Origin: Streptomyces hokutonensis
GTDB taxonomy: Bacteria; Actinomycetota; Actinomycetes; Streptomycetales; Streptomycetaceae
NCBI RefSeq assembly: GCF_000376565.1
Contig: NZ_BARG01000087.1
Coordinates: 1-64,000, forward strand
DNA: 64,000 nt
Direction: 5' to 3'
Of this stretch, positions 25,701 to 33,137 are shown piece after piece; within the stretch, counting starts at the first letter, position 1, and each line of letters opens with the position of its first letter. A program made the position numbers and the translations under genes. The notes below the pieces were generated by a model that saw only the letters and a list, made by a program, of their open reading frames with translations, was not told where the DNA came from and made no database searches.

Positions 25701-25983
25701 CGGCCCGGTGGTCGGCACGCGCACGTGGGGCGGGGTGATCGGCATCGACAGCCGCTACCGCCTGGTCGACGGCACGCTGGTCACTCAGCCCAAGTACGCG
25801 TTCTGGCTTGAGGGTTACGGCTGGGGGGTGGAGAACCACGGGGTGGATCCCGACGTGGAGGTGGTGCAGCGGCCACAGGACTACGCGGCGGGCAGGGACA
25901 CCCAGCTGGACGAAGCAATCCGCCTGGCGTTGGAAGCACTGGAGACCAGTCCGGCCAAAACTCCGCCCACTCTGCCCACCTAA
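22741..25983 (+). CDS. Tricorn-type peptidase (S41 family)
   Basis: This 1080-residue cytosolic serine peptidase is related to archaeal tricorn, which trims peptides released by the proteasome. It has N-terminal six- and seven-bladed beta-propeller repeats (WD40-like, SPDGTTVAWTS; SPDSAWLAW), a tricorn C1/PDZ region (from about residue 680, MRDNFWRPDMSGVDW; PDZ with RPGDAILAVAGQPV) and the C-terminal S41 catalytic domain. The nucleophile region is ANEFSGSDGDIVNAA and the oxyanion/substrate loop GTRTWGGVIG. There is no signal peptide. Full tricorn homologues are known in Streptomyces, which also has proteasomes. A copy of an interspersed repeat begins at its stop codon. Confidence 0.93.
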   Translation: MTQPSASAAQAGLQAYLRFPHLHGELIAFTAEDDVWLAPLDGGRAWRVSAENVPVTHPRISPDGTTVAWTSTRDGAPEVHIAPVDGGPAKRLTHWGSSRTQVRGWTADGQVLAISTHGQANLRRSWARTIPLDGGPATTLPYGPVGDVAIGPAATVLLSAPMGREAAWWKRYRGGTAGKLWIDRDVRDGEGVGEFTRLHEELDGNLEYPVWAGERIAFLSDHEGTGAVYSSLADGTDLRRHTPLDGFYARHAAGDGTRIIYSSAGELWLLDDLDGAEPRRLDIRLGGQRTDQQPFPVSAARWFASASPDHTARGSAVAVRGTVHWITHRAGPARALAATPGVRARLPHTFRVDGEEWVVWVTDAEGDDALEFAPATGLAPGATPRRIAAGQLGRVLALTVAPDGGRVAVASHDGRVLLIERETGEVREVDRSEDGDASGLSFSPDSAWLAWSHPGPRPLRQLKLANTTDLSVTEATPLRFQDYAPAFTLDGKHLVFLSTRSFDPVYDEHVFDLAFVVGDRPHLITLAATTPSPFGPQRHGRPFEAPDKDETPDSEGRPTTRIDLEGLADRIVPFPVEAGRYSNLRAAKDGVLWLRHPVQGVLGATRATPEDPDPKTELERYDLAQQRIEHLAGDAEHFEVSGDGKRVLLRTDHKLRVVPSDRRAASEDDDSDSNINVDLSRIRQTVDPAAEWRQMFDETGRIMRDNFWRPDMSGVDWSGVLDRYRPILDRVATHDDLVDLLWEVHGELGTSHAYVTPRGGYGTGERQGLLGADISRHEDGSWRIDRILPSETSDPAARAPLAAPGVAVRPGDAILAVAGQPVDPITGPAPLLVGTAGKPIELTISPAGGGDPRHAVVVPLADEEPLYYHAWVADRRAYVHEKSGGRLGYLHVPDMQAPGWAQIHRDLRVEVAREGLVVDVRYNRGGHTSQLVVEKLARRIVGWDLPRGMRPYSYPEDAPRGPVVAVANEFSGSDGDIVNAAIKALGIGPVVGTRTWGGVIGIDSRYRLVDGTLVTQPKYAFWLEGYGWGVENHGVDPDVEVVQRPQDYAAGRDTQLDEAIRLALEALETSPAKTPPTLPT

Positions 25984-26041
25984 AGGGGCGCGGGGCTGTA
26001 TCGATTTGCGGCTCCGCCGCGTGGGCGCGACCAGCCCCCAC
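25984..26041 (+). repeat. Interspersed GC-rich repeat, copy A1
   Basis: This 58-bp element begins AGGGGCGCGGGGCTGTATCG and ends GCGCGACCAGCCCCCAC. Both ends recur in inverse orientation at 28411-28444 with a shorter centre. It starts directly after the tricorn stop codon. I recognise it as a sequence scattered in intergenic regions of many Streptomyces genomes; its origin and role are not known to me. Confidence 0.75.
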
Positions 26042-26108
26042 GCACCCGCACTCAACGACGATACGATGCCCCGCGTAAAGCACAGCCCACGCCTCGGAGG
26101 GATCCCAA

Positions 26109-26462
26109 ATGTCAGGGGAACCGCAGAACGACTGCCTGTTCTGCAAGATCGTCGAGGGCCACATCCCGGCGACGATCGTCCGCGAAACAGACACCACCGT
26201 CGCGTTCCGTGACATCAACCCCCAGGCCCCGACCCACGTCCTGGTGATCCCCCGCGTCCACTACCCCGACGCCGCCTCCCTCGCCGCCGCCGAACCGACG
26301 ATCGCCGCCGACGTCCTGCGCGAGGCGGGCGAGGTCGCGGCGGACGAGAAGCTCGAAAGCTACCGCGTGGTGTTCAACACGGGTACCGGCGTGGGCCAGA
26401 CCGTCTTCCACGCCCACGCCCACGTGATGGGCGGCCGCGGCATGCAGTGGCCGCCCGGATAA
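26109..26462 (+). CDS. HIT family (histidine triad) nucleotide-binding protein
   Basis: This 117-residue protein of the HINT branch hydrolyses nucleoside phosphoramidates or related nucleotides. It has the expected CLFCKIVEGHIPA start, HVLVIPRVHY in the middle and the catalytic triad GQTVFHAHAHVMGGR. ATG 26109 has cggaggga upstream at good spacing. A TACGAT hexamer at 26062-26067 may be its -10. It is 6 bases upstream of the RNase Z-like gene, so the two are an operon. Confidence 0.93.
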   Translation: MSGEPQNDCLFCKIVEGHIPATIVRETDTTVAFRDINPQAPTHVLVIPRVHYPDAASLAAAEPTIAADVLREAGEVAADEKLESYRVVFNTGTGVGQTVFHAHAHVMGGRGMQWPPG

Positions 26463-26468
26463 CTCACC

Positions 26469-27374
26469 GTGTCCGTACGTGAATTGGTGATCCTCGGCAC
26501 CGCCAGCCAGGTCCCCACCCGCCACCGCAACCACAACGGCTACCTCCTGCGCTGGGACGGCGAGGGCATCCTCTTCGACCCGGGCGAGGGCACCCAGCGC
26601 CAGATGCTGCGCGCCGGGGTCGCCGCGCACGACCTCAACCGGATCTGCGTCACCCACTTCCACGGCGACCACTCCCTCGGCCTCGCGGGCGTCATCCAGC
26701 GCATCAACCTGGACCGCGTCCCGCACGAGATCACCGCGCACTACCCGCGCTCGGGTCAGCACTTCTTCGACCGCCTGCGCTACGCCACGGCGTACCGCGA
26801 GACGGTCGGCATCACCGAGTCCCCGGTGTCGGCGGACGGAGTGATCGCCACCACGGGGAACTACACCCTGGAGACCCGCAAGCTCTCCCACCCCGTCGAG
26901 TCCTACGGCTACCGCCTCACCGAACCCGACGGCCGCCGCATGCTCCCCGACCGCCTCGCCGCGCACGGCATCAAGGGCCCGGACGTGGGCCGCATCCAGC
27001 GCGAGGGAGTCGTGGACGGCGTCTTGCTGGACGACGTCAGCGAGGTGCGGCGCGGGCAGCGGTTCGCGTTCGTCATGGACACCCGCCTCTGCGACGGAGT
27101 GCACGCCCTCGCGGAGGGCTGCGACCTGCTGGCGATCGAGTCGACGTTCCTGGACGAGGACGAGCAACTGGCCGTGGACCACGGCCACTTGACCGCCGGA
27201 CAGGCGGCCCGCGTGGCCCGGGACGCCGGCGTCCGCCACCTCGTCCTCACCCACTTCAGCCAGCGCTACTCCGAGCCGGAGGAGTTCGAGCGGCAGGCGC
27301 GGGCGGCCGGGTTCGAGGGGGAGCTGACCGTGGCGCACGATCTACTCAGGGTGCCGGTTCCGAAACGGTTGTAA
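26469..27374 (+). CDS. RNase Z-like metallo-beta-lactamase protein
   Basis: This 301-residue protein has the N-terminus LGTASQVPTRHRNHNGYLL and the zinc motif THFHGDHSLGL (HxHxDH), followed by a later KLSHPVESYGYRL, FVMDTRL and LTHFSQRY. These are the family signatures of tRNA 3'-endonuclease RNase Z (ElaC). Start GTG 26469 is 6 bases after the HIT gene stop. Its function in tRNA 3'-end maturation is inferred from family. Confidence 0.87.
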   Translation: MSVRELVILGTASQVPTRHRNHNGYLLRWDGEGILFDPGEGTQRQMLRAGVAAHDLNRICVTHFHGDHSLGLAGVIQRINLDRVPHEITAHYPRSGQHFFDRLRYATAYRETVGITESPVSADGVIATTGNYTLETRKLSHPVESYGYRLTEPDGRRMLPDRLAAHGIKGPDVGRIQREGVVDGVLLDDVSEVRRGQRFAFVMDTRLCDGVHALAEGCDLLAIESTFLDEDEQLAVDHGHLTAGQAARVARDAGVRHLVLTHFSQRYSEPEEFERQARAAGFEGELTVAHDLLRVPVPKRL

Positions 27375-27394
27375 AACACCCGTACGATACTTCG

Positions 27395-28387
27395 ATGCCC
27401 ATTCCCAAAGCCGAACTGCACCTCCACATCGAAGGCACCCTCGAACCCGAGCTGGCGTTCGCCCTCGCCGCCCGCAACGGCGTGACGCTGCCGTACGCGG
27501 ACACCGAGGCGCTCCGCAAGGCGTACCTCTTCGAGGACCTGCAGTCCTTCCTGAACCTCTACTACGAGCTGATGGCCGTCCTGCGCACCGAGCGTGACTT
27601 CGAGGACCTCGCCAACGCCTATCTCGCCCGCGCCGCCGCGCAGGGCGTACGGCACGCGGAGATCTTCTTCGACCCGCAGGCCCACATCGCGCGGGGCGTG
27701 GACATGGGCACGGTGGTGGAGGGCCTGTGGCGGGCGCTCGGCGACAGCGGGACCAACCACGGCATCTCGACCCGGCTCATCATGTGCTTCCTGCGCGACG
27801 AGTCCGCCGACTCGGCCATGGAGACCCTGGAGGCGGCCAAGCCGTACCTCCACCGGATCACCGGCATCGGCCTCGACTCGGCCGAGGTCGGCCACCCGCC
27901 GGTGAAGTTCCGCGAGGTCTACGAGGCCGCCGCCGCGCTGGGGCTGCGACGGGTCGCGCACGCCGGTGAGGAGGGCCCGCCCGCCTACATCACCGAGGCG
28001 CTGGACGTCCTCGGCGTCGAGCGCGTCGACCACGGGCTGCGCTGCGTGGAGGACGCGGAGCTGGTCGCCCGCCTGGTCCGCGACCGCATCCCGCTCACCC
28101 TCTGCCCGCTCTCCAACGTCCGGCTGCGCGCGGTGGACGTTCTCGCCGAGCACCCGCTGCCCGCCATGCTGGACGCGGGTCTGCTGTGCACGGTCAACTC
28201 CGACGACCCGGCCTACTTCGGCGGGTACGTGGGCGACAACTTCGACGCGGTGCGCTCGGCGCTGGGCCTGAGCGAGGACCGGTTGCGGGAGTTGGCGCGG
28301 AACTCCTTCGTCGCGTCGTTCCTGGAGGACGACGAGGAGCTGCGGGCTCGTTATTTGGCCGAGGTGGAGGCGTACGAGTTCTCATAG
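27395..28387 (+). CDS. add: Adenosine deaminase
   Basis: This 330-residue zinc-dependent TIM-barrel enzyme deaminates adenosine (or a related aminopurine) to inosine. Motifs: PKAELHLHIEGTLEPE (metal-binding HxH), RVAHAGEEGPP (third metal His and neighbouring catalytic Glu region), RVDHGLRC and NSDDPAYFGGY (metal Asp). TACGAT (27383-27388) ends 6 bases before ATG 27395 with no Shine-Dalgarno site, so a leaderless transcript is likely. Its last 37 bases overlap the convergent MFS gene. Confidence 0.9.
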   Translation: MPIPKAELHLHIEGTLEPELAFALAARNGVTLPYADTEALRKAYLFEDLQSFLNLYYELMAVLRTERDFEDLANAYLARAAAQGVRHAEIFFDPQAHIARGVDMGTVVEGLWRALGDSGTNHGISTRLIMCFLRDESADSAMETLEAAKPYLHRITGIGLDSAEVGHPPVKFREVYEAAAALGLRRVAHAGEEGPPAYITEALDVLGVERVDHGLRCVEDAELVARLVRDRIPLTLCPLSNVRLRAVDVLAEHPLPAMLDAGLLCTVNSDDPAYFGGYVGDNFDAVRSALGLSEDRLRELARNSFVASFLEDDEELRARYLAEVEAYEFS

Positions 28388-29616
28388 GTGGGTGTTGACA
28401 CTGCGGGCCGGTGGGGGCTGGTCGCGCAGTTCCCCGCGCCCCTAAGGGGTCGGGCCTCGACAGAGATCTCGACGATCGATGGCAGCACGCGTTGCCGGCC
28501 GGAGTGCACCGCTACCGCCGTCATCGGTACCGCCACCACGATCAGCCCCGCCGCCAGAATCGCCCCCATCGCCGGGAACCCCGCCCCCGCCGACAGCACA
28601 CTCCCCGCCAGCGGCCCCGCAGCCGTCCCCAGTGACGAGGCCGAGCCGACCAGGACCGCCCAACGGCCGCGCGGGTCGAGGGAGGCGGCGAGGCCGAGGA
28701 TGTACGACAGGACGATCGGGTAGACGGTGTTCCAGGCGATCTCGCCGGTCGCGAACGTCCTCAGGTCGTGCGCGGACGCGCTGAGCACGATGCAGCCCGC
28801 GATGAGCGCCGTGCCCGCGCCGATCGGCACCGCGCGGCCCAGCCGGGAGCCGAGCGCGCCCGCGCCGATCACCCCGACGAGGCCGGTGCCGAGCGCGATC
28901 GCGAAGACCGCGCCGACGGTGACCTCGGACAGGTGGGCCTGGGTGAGGCCGATGCGTCCGCTGACGCCCCAGAGGGAGTTCTGCGCGAGGGACCAGCACA
29001 GCAGGGTGCCGGCGAGGACGAGTCCGGCGCGGCGGTGGGGGAGGCCCGCGGTCTCCACGCGCGCGTGCCCCGTCGCCGTACGGACCGGGAGGCGTGCGGT
29101 CAGCGGCCATACGGCCAGTGCGGTCAGCGCGATCGCGGCGAGCGGCTGGCCGTGGCCCGCGCCGAGGTGCGGGACCGTGAGGTAGACGGCGCCAGCGAGC
29201 GCGGACACGCACAGCAGGCCGAGCGTGGAGGCGCGGTGGGGGTCCCGCTCGGCGGCGATTCCGGACGCGGCGACCGTGGTGGCCGTACCCGATCCGAAGC
29301 CCCCGACGATCGCGCCCGCGACGACCGCCGGTACGGCGTGCGTGAGGGCGGCCGAGCCGTAGCCGAGGACGGCCAGCGCGAGGCCGATCCGGGCGAGGGT
29401 GCGCGGGCCGACCCGGTCGACGCGTGAGGCGAGCATGAAGCCCGCCGCCGCCGAACTCAGCAGCAGCGTACTGCCTACGGCACCGGCCTGCGTGGCGGAC
29501 AGCGGGAGCCCGGCGTCGAGGCGGCCGACGGTGGTGGGCAGGAGGTAGGGGGCGAGATACCCGGCCGTGAAAAGGGCGACGAGGGGCCAGGGCGTGGTGG
29601 TGCTGCGGGCGGACAC
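28351..29616 (-). CDS. MFS transporter
   Basis: This membrane protein of about 421 residues has about 12 hydrophobic segments and is probably a proton-driven exporter of the major facilitator superfamily (MFS_1; loop SRVDRVGPRTLARIG between TM2 and TM3). Its substrate is unknown. GTG 29616 (VSARSTTTPWP) is the first start that puts TM1 near the N-terminus; no strong ribosome site is seen, so the start is uncertain. The hydrophilic C-terminal ~45 residues read through an interspersed repeat (ARPLRGAGNCATSPHRP) and then antisense through the end of add. It lies downstream of the IclR gene on the same strand, 209 bases away, with nothing identifiable between. Confidence 0.8.
   Translation of the reverse strand: MSARSTTTPWPLVALFTAGYLAPYLLPTTVGRLDAGLPLSATQAGAVGSTLLLSSAAAGFMLASRVDRVGPRTLARIGLALAVLGYGSAALTHAVPAVVAGAIVGGFGSGTATTVAASGIAAERDPHRASTLGLLCVSALAGAVYLTVPHLGAGHGQPLAAIALTALAVWPLTARLPVRTATGHARVETAGLPHRRAGLVLAGTLLCWSLAQNSLWGVSGRIGLTQAHLSEVTVGAVFAIALGTGLVGVIGAGALGSRLGRAVPIGAGTALIAGCIVLSASAHDLRTFATGEIAWNTVYPIVLSYILGLAASLDPRGRWAVLVGSASSLGTAAGPLAGSVLSAGAGFPAMGAILAAGLIVVAVPMTAVAVHSGRQRVLPSIVEISVEARPLRGAGNCATSPHRPAVSTPTYENSYASTSAK
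28411..28444 (-). repeat. Interspersed GC-rich repeat, copy A2 (inverse, short form)
   Basis: The reverse complement reads AGGGGCGCGGGG, then AACT, then GCGCGACCAGCCCCCA. Thus it has the same ends as copy A1 at 25984-26041 but a 4-base instead of a ~29-base centre. It lies inside the 3' end of the MFS gene and encodes part of its tail. Confidence 0.75.
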
Positions 29617-29825
29617 GGGCGTTCCCAGGGCATGCGAAAGAAGCGGCTCAAAAAGGGGATTGGGCGACGACCGTCGACGGACAGGAACGCGCGGGCAATT
29701 TGTATCAAGCACGCGGTTCGGGAAAGAAGGGCGGGGGGTGTGATGTGGGGCACGTTTCGTTTGGGGTGGGGAGTGCCGGGTAGACGAGCGCCCGCATCGC
29801 GGGGTTGCCCGGCGAATTTCCGGCG

Positions 29826-30608
29826 CTAGCGCCAGTGGACCGCCCCGCCGGCCGCCCGCGCCGCCGTCTCGATCTTGGCCCTGACCTCGCGCATCACGGA
29901 GACGATCTCCCCCTCGTGCTCCGGCGTCAGCCGGACCACCGGGACCGAGCAACTGATCGCGTCCAGCGGCGGGTTGTCGTAGCGCAGCGCGAAGCCGAAG
30001 CCGACGATCCCGAGGACGCCCTCCTCGCGGTCGACCGAGTAGCCGCGCGCGCGGATCGCCGCGAGGTCGGCGGCCAACGCCTCACGCGTGGTGTGGGTGT
30101 TGGGCGTAGCCGCTTCATACGGCCCGTCGGGCAGCTCCGCGTCGGCCCGTTCCGCGAGCAGTGCCTTGCCGAGGGCGCCGACATGCGCGGGCAGCCGCCG
30201 CCCCACCCGGCTGATGGTGCGCAGGTACTCGTGGGACTCCCGCGTCGCGAGATAGGCGACGTCCCGCCCGTCCAGCCGGCCCAGGTGGATCGTCTCGCCG
30301 AGCGCCTGGGACGCCTCGTCGAGATACGGCCGCACGGTCCGCACCCGCGGGTCGGAGTCCAGATAGCTGGTGCCGGTGAGCAGGGCGTGGATGCCGATGC
30401 CGTAGAGCGAGCCGGTGCTGTCGGTGCGGACCCAGCCGTGCGCGATCAGGGTCTGGAGGAGGGCGTACATCGAGCTGCGCGGTACGCCCAGCTCGTCGGC
30501 GAGTTCCTGGAGGCGCGCGGGACGGTCGCCGCGCGCGGCGAGCAGTTCGAGCAGCTCGACCGTGCGGGCGGCGGACTTCACCTCGCGGACGCCACCGGGC
30601 TCTGACAT
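29826..30608 (-). CDS. IclR family transcriptional regulator
   Basis: This 260-residue protein has an N-terminal winged helix-turn-helix (SAARTVELLELLAARGDRPARLQELADELGVPRSSMYALLQTL) quoted here by position: residues about 11-53, with key turn LGVPRSSM. A C-terminal effector-binding domain follows (HVGALGKALLAE, AISCSVPV). The start is ATG 30608 (MSEPGGVREVKSAART); the longer open frame is antisense to the dehydratase gene. It is divergent from the glucarate genes with a palindromic operator candidate between them, so it most likely controls them, with glucarate or an intermediate as effector (inference). Confidence 0.92.
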   Translation of the reverse strand: MSEPGGVREVKSAARTVELLELLAARGDRPARLQELADELGVPRSSMYALLQTLIAHGWVRTDSTGSLYGIGIHALLTGTSYLDSDPRVRTVRPYLDEASQALGETIHLGRLDGRDVAYLATRESHEYLRTISRVGRRLPAHVGALGKALLAERADAELPDGPYEAATPNTHTTREALAADLAAIRARGYSVDREEGVLGIVGFGFALRYDNPPLDAISCSVPVVRLTPEHEGEIVSVMREVRAKIETAARAAGGAVHWR

Positions 30609-30638
30609 GGGGTGATGGTAGCGAGCGGGTGCGCCCCA

Positions 30639-30667
30639 TTGACGGCTGCTGTTCGTGTATCTAACCT
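30639..30667 (+). promoter_or_regulatory. Candidate promoter of the glucarate operon
   Basis: TTGACG (30639-30644), a 17-base spacer, then TAACCT (30662-30667) fits a vegetative promoter well. The operator palindrome begins 10 bases downstream, overlapping the expected transcription start. Confidence 0.6.
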
Positions 30668-30676
30668 CTGTCTTCA

Positions 30677-30697
30677 TACGTAGATAGCGTCTACATA
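30677..30697. promoter_or_regulatory. Candidate IclR-family operator
   Basis: TACGTAGA (30677-30684), five bases, then TCTACATA (30690-30697) is an inverted repeat matching at 7 of 8 positions. It is AT-richer than its surroundings and placed just after the -10 of the glucarate operon, where a repressor would block transcription. Confidence 0.6.
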
Positions 30698-30713
30698 GGG
30701 AGATGGCCCGGAG

Positions 30714-31664
30714 ATGGCCCAGGTGAACGGCGAAACGGCGACCGTGGTGCGCAGGCTGCGGGACGGGATGGCGGGCGGAGTGCTCTCCTTCCCGCTCACC
30801 TCCTTCCACGACGACGGCTCCCTCGACCCCGACGGCTTCCGCGCGCATGTCGCCGCCCAGACCGCCACCGGCCCCGGCGCGATCTTCCCGGCCTGCGGCA
30901 CCGGCGAGTTCTTCTCGCTGGACGAGGACGAGTACCGCACGGTCGTCACCATCGCGGTGGAGGAGGCGGCCGGCCGCGTCCCCGTCGTCGCCGGTGTCGG
31001 CTACGGCTGGGCGCAGGCCGCACGCTTCGCCCGCATCGCCGAGGAGGCCGGCGCCGACGCGCTCCTGGTCCTCCCGCACTACCTCGTCGCCGCCCCGCAG
31101 GACGGCCTGGTGGCCCAGCTCGAGCAACTCGCCGCCCGCACCCGGCTCCCGCTCATCGCCTACCAGCGCGGCCAAGTCGCCTTCACCGCAAGCTCGTTGA
31201 AGCGCATCGCACGCATCCCCGGCGTCATCGGCCTCAAGGACGGCCACAGCGACCTCGACCGGCTGCAACGCCTCACGCTCGCCGCCCCCGAGGGCTTCCT
31301 CTTCTTCAACGGCGCCTCCACCGCCGAGATCCAGGCCCGCGCCTACGCCACCGTCGGCGTCCCCGCCTACTCCTCCGCCGTCCACGCCTTCGCCCCCGAG
31401 ATCGCCAACGCGTTCTTCGCCGCGCTGCGGGACGGCGACGACAAGACGGTCGAGAAACTGCTGCGCGAGTTCTACGTCCCGTTCGTCGAACTCCGCGACC
31501 GGGTCCCGGGATACGCGGTCTCCCTCGTCAAGGCGGCGGCCCGGCTGCGCGGCCGTCCGGTGGGCCCCGTGCGCGCCCCGCTCACCGACCCCACGGCCGC
31601 CGACCTGGCCGACCTCACCGCCCTGCTCACCACCGGACTCGACCTCGTAGGAGCCGCGCTGTGA
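30714..31664 (+). CDS. 5-dehydro-4-deoxyglucarate dehydratase
   Basis: This 316-residue DapA-superfamily lyase converts 5-keto-4-deoxy-D-glucarate to alpha-ketoglutarate semialdehyde with loss of CO2 and water. The N-terminal region has MAGGVLSFPLTSFHDDGSLD and ACGTGEFFSLDEDEY, typical of KdgD rather than dihydrodipicolinate synthase. The Schiff-base Lys is in VIGLKDGHSD. ATG 30714 is preceded by cccggag. Its stop overlaps the glucarate dehydratase start (GTGA), so the two steps of the pathway are coupled. The next enzyme, the semialdehyde dehydrogenase, is not in the window. Confidence 0.92.
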   Translation: MAQVNGETATVVRRLRDGMAGGVLSFPLTSFHDDGSLDPDGFRAHVAAQTATGPGAIFPACGTGEFFSLDEDEYRTVVTIAVEEAAGRVPVVAGVGYGWAQAARFARIAEEAGADALLVLPHYLVAAPQDGLVAQLEQLAARTRLPLIAYQRGQVAFTASSLKRIARIPGVIGLKDGHSDLDRLQRLTLAAPEGFLFFNGASTAEIQARAYATVGVPAYSSAVHAFAPEIANAFFAALRDGDDKTVEKLLREFYVPFVELRDRVPGYAVSLVKAAARLRGRPVGPVRAPLTDPTAADLADLTALLTTGLDLVGAAL

Positions 31665-32950
31665 ACCTCACCATCGCCGACGTCCGGCTCACCCCGATCC
31701 TGGTCGCCGACCCGCCGCTGCTCAACACCCAGGGCGTCCACCAGCCGTACACCCCGCGCCTGATCGTCGAGATCGAGACCGCCGACGGGATCACCGGCCT
31801 CGGCGAGACCTACGGCGACACCAAGTACCTGGAACTGGCCCGGCCGTACGCCGAGAAGCTGATCGGTCGTCAAGTCTCCGACCTGAACGGCCTGTTCACC
31901 GTCGCCGACGAGGTCGCGGTCGACAGTTCCCGGACCTCCGCGCAGGTCGACGTCGGCGGACTGCGCGGCGTCCAGACGGCCGACAAGCTGCGGCTGTCCG
32001 TCGTCTCCGCCTTCGAGGTCGCCTGTCTCGACGCCCTGGGCAAGGCACTTGGCCTTCCCGTGCACGCGCTGCTCGGCGGCAAGGTACGGGACGCGGTGGA
32101 GTACAGCGCCTACCTGTTCTACAAGTGGGCCGACCACCCCGAGGGCGTGGCGAGCGAGAAGGACGACTGGGGTGCGGCGATCGACCCGGCCGGAGTCGTC
32201 GAGCAGGCACGGAAGTTCAAGGAGCGCTACGGCTTCACCTCCTTCAAGCTCAAGGGCGGAGTCTTCCCGCCCGACGAAGAGATCGCCGCCGTAAGGGCGT
32301 TGGCCGCGGCCTTCCCCGACCACCCCCTGCGCCTCGACCCCAACGGCGCCTGGTCCGTGGAGACTTCGCTGAAGGTCGCGAAGGAACTCGGGGACGTCCT
32401 CGAATACCTCGAGGACCCCGCGCTCGGCACCCCTGCCATGGCCGAGGTGTCCGCCGGGACCGACGTGCCGCTCGCCACCAACATGTGCGTGACGACCTTC
32501 GCCGAGATCAAGGAGGCGTTCACGCGCGATGCCGTACAGGTCGTGCTCTCCGACCACCACTACTGGGGCGGACTGCGCAACACCCAGCAACTCGCCGCCA
32601 TCTGCCGCACGTTCGGCGTCGGCATCTCCATGCACTCCAACACCCACCTCGGCATCAGCCTCGCCGCGATGACCCACGTCGCCTCGACCGTGCCCAACCT
32701 CCACCACGCCTGCGACTCCCACTACCCCTGGCAGTCCGAGGACGTCCTCACCGAACGCCTCACCTTCACCGACGCCAAGGTCGCCGTCTCCGACGCGCCC
32801 GGTCTCGGCGTCGAACTCGACCGCGCCAAGCTGGAGTTGCTGCACCGGCGGTGGCTCGACGACGACGGCGCGCTGCGCGAGCGCGACGACGCGGCGGCGA
32901 TGCGGATCACCGACCCGGAGTGGGTCACCCCCGCGATGCCACGCTGGTAG
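31661..32950 (+). CDS. gudD: Glucarate dehydratase
   Basis: This 429-residue enolase-superfamily enzyme removes water from D-glucarate to give 5-keto-4-deoxyglucarate. It has an N-terminal capping domain (GITGLGETYGDTKYLELARPY), then a barrel with the KxK pair in FKLKGGVFPPDEE, metal ligands in RLDPNGAWS and EYLEDPALGT, and the His/Asp dyad region SMHSNTHLGISLAAM. GTG 31661 overlaps the end of the preceding gene. Glucarate over galactarate specificity is assigned from family resemblance. Confidence 0.92.
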   Translation: MNLTIADVRLTPILVADPPLLNTQGVHQPYTPRLIVEIETADGITGLGETYGDTKYLELARPYAEKLIGRQVSDLNGLFTVADEVAVDSSRTSAQVDVGGLRGVQTADKLRLSVVSAFEVACLDALGKALGLPVHALLGGKVRDAVEYSAYLFYKWADHPEGVASEKDDWGAAIDPAGVVEQARKFKERYGFTSFKLKGGVFPPDEEIAAVRALAAAFPDHPLRLDPNGAWSVETSLKVAKELGDVLEYLEDPALGTPAMAEVSAGTDVPLATNMCVTTFAEIKEAFTRDAVQVVLSDHHYWGGLRNTQQLAAICRTFGVGISMHSNTHLGISLAAMTHVASTVPNLHHACDSHYPWQSEDVLTERLTFTDAKVAVSDAPGLGVELDRAKLELLHRRWLDDDGALRERDDAAAMRITDPEWVTPAMPRW

Positions 32951-32973
32951 GAACCGGGTGACCGGATCCGGAC

Positions 32974-33001
32974 GCCCCCGTCATGCGCAGCCGAGGGGGG
33001 C
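32974..33001 (+). terminator. Possible terminator after gudD
   Basis: GCCCCC (32974-32979) can pair with GGGGGC (32996-33001) over a 16-base loop, 23 bases after the gudD stop. The long loop makes this weak. Confidence 0.3.
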
Positions 33002-33137
33002 ACCCGGTCCGCACCGTACGGCCCGGACCTGCGGTTGCCCGACACCGGCGCGACGGGCGGGTCCGGAGCGGGAGTCGCGCCCACACGTGCGTGGTGGTGC
33101 ACACTGGCCTGATCCGCATCACGTCAGGGAGCGCACC

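Noticed and set aside
28411..28444. Attachment site of an integrative element
   Set aside because: The short repeat has no tRNA gene, integrase or second flanking core copy in direct orientation; it fits an interspersed repeat better.
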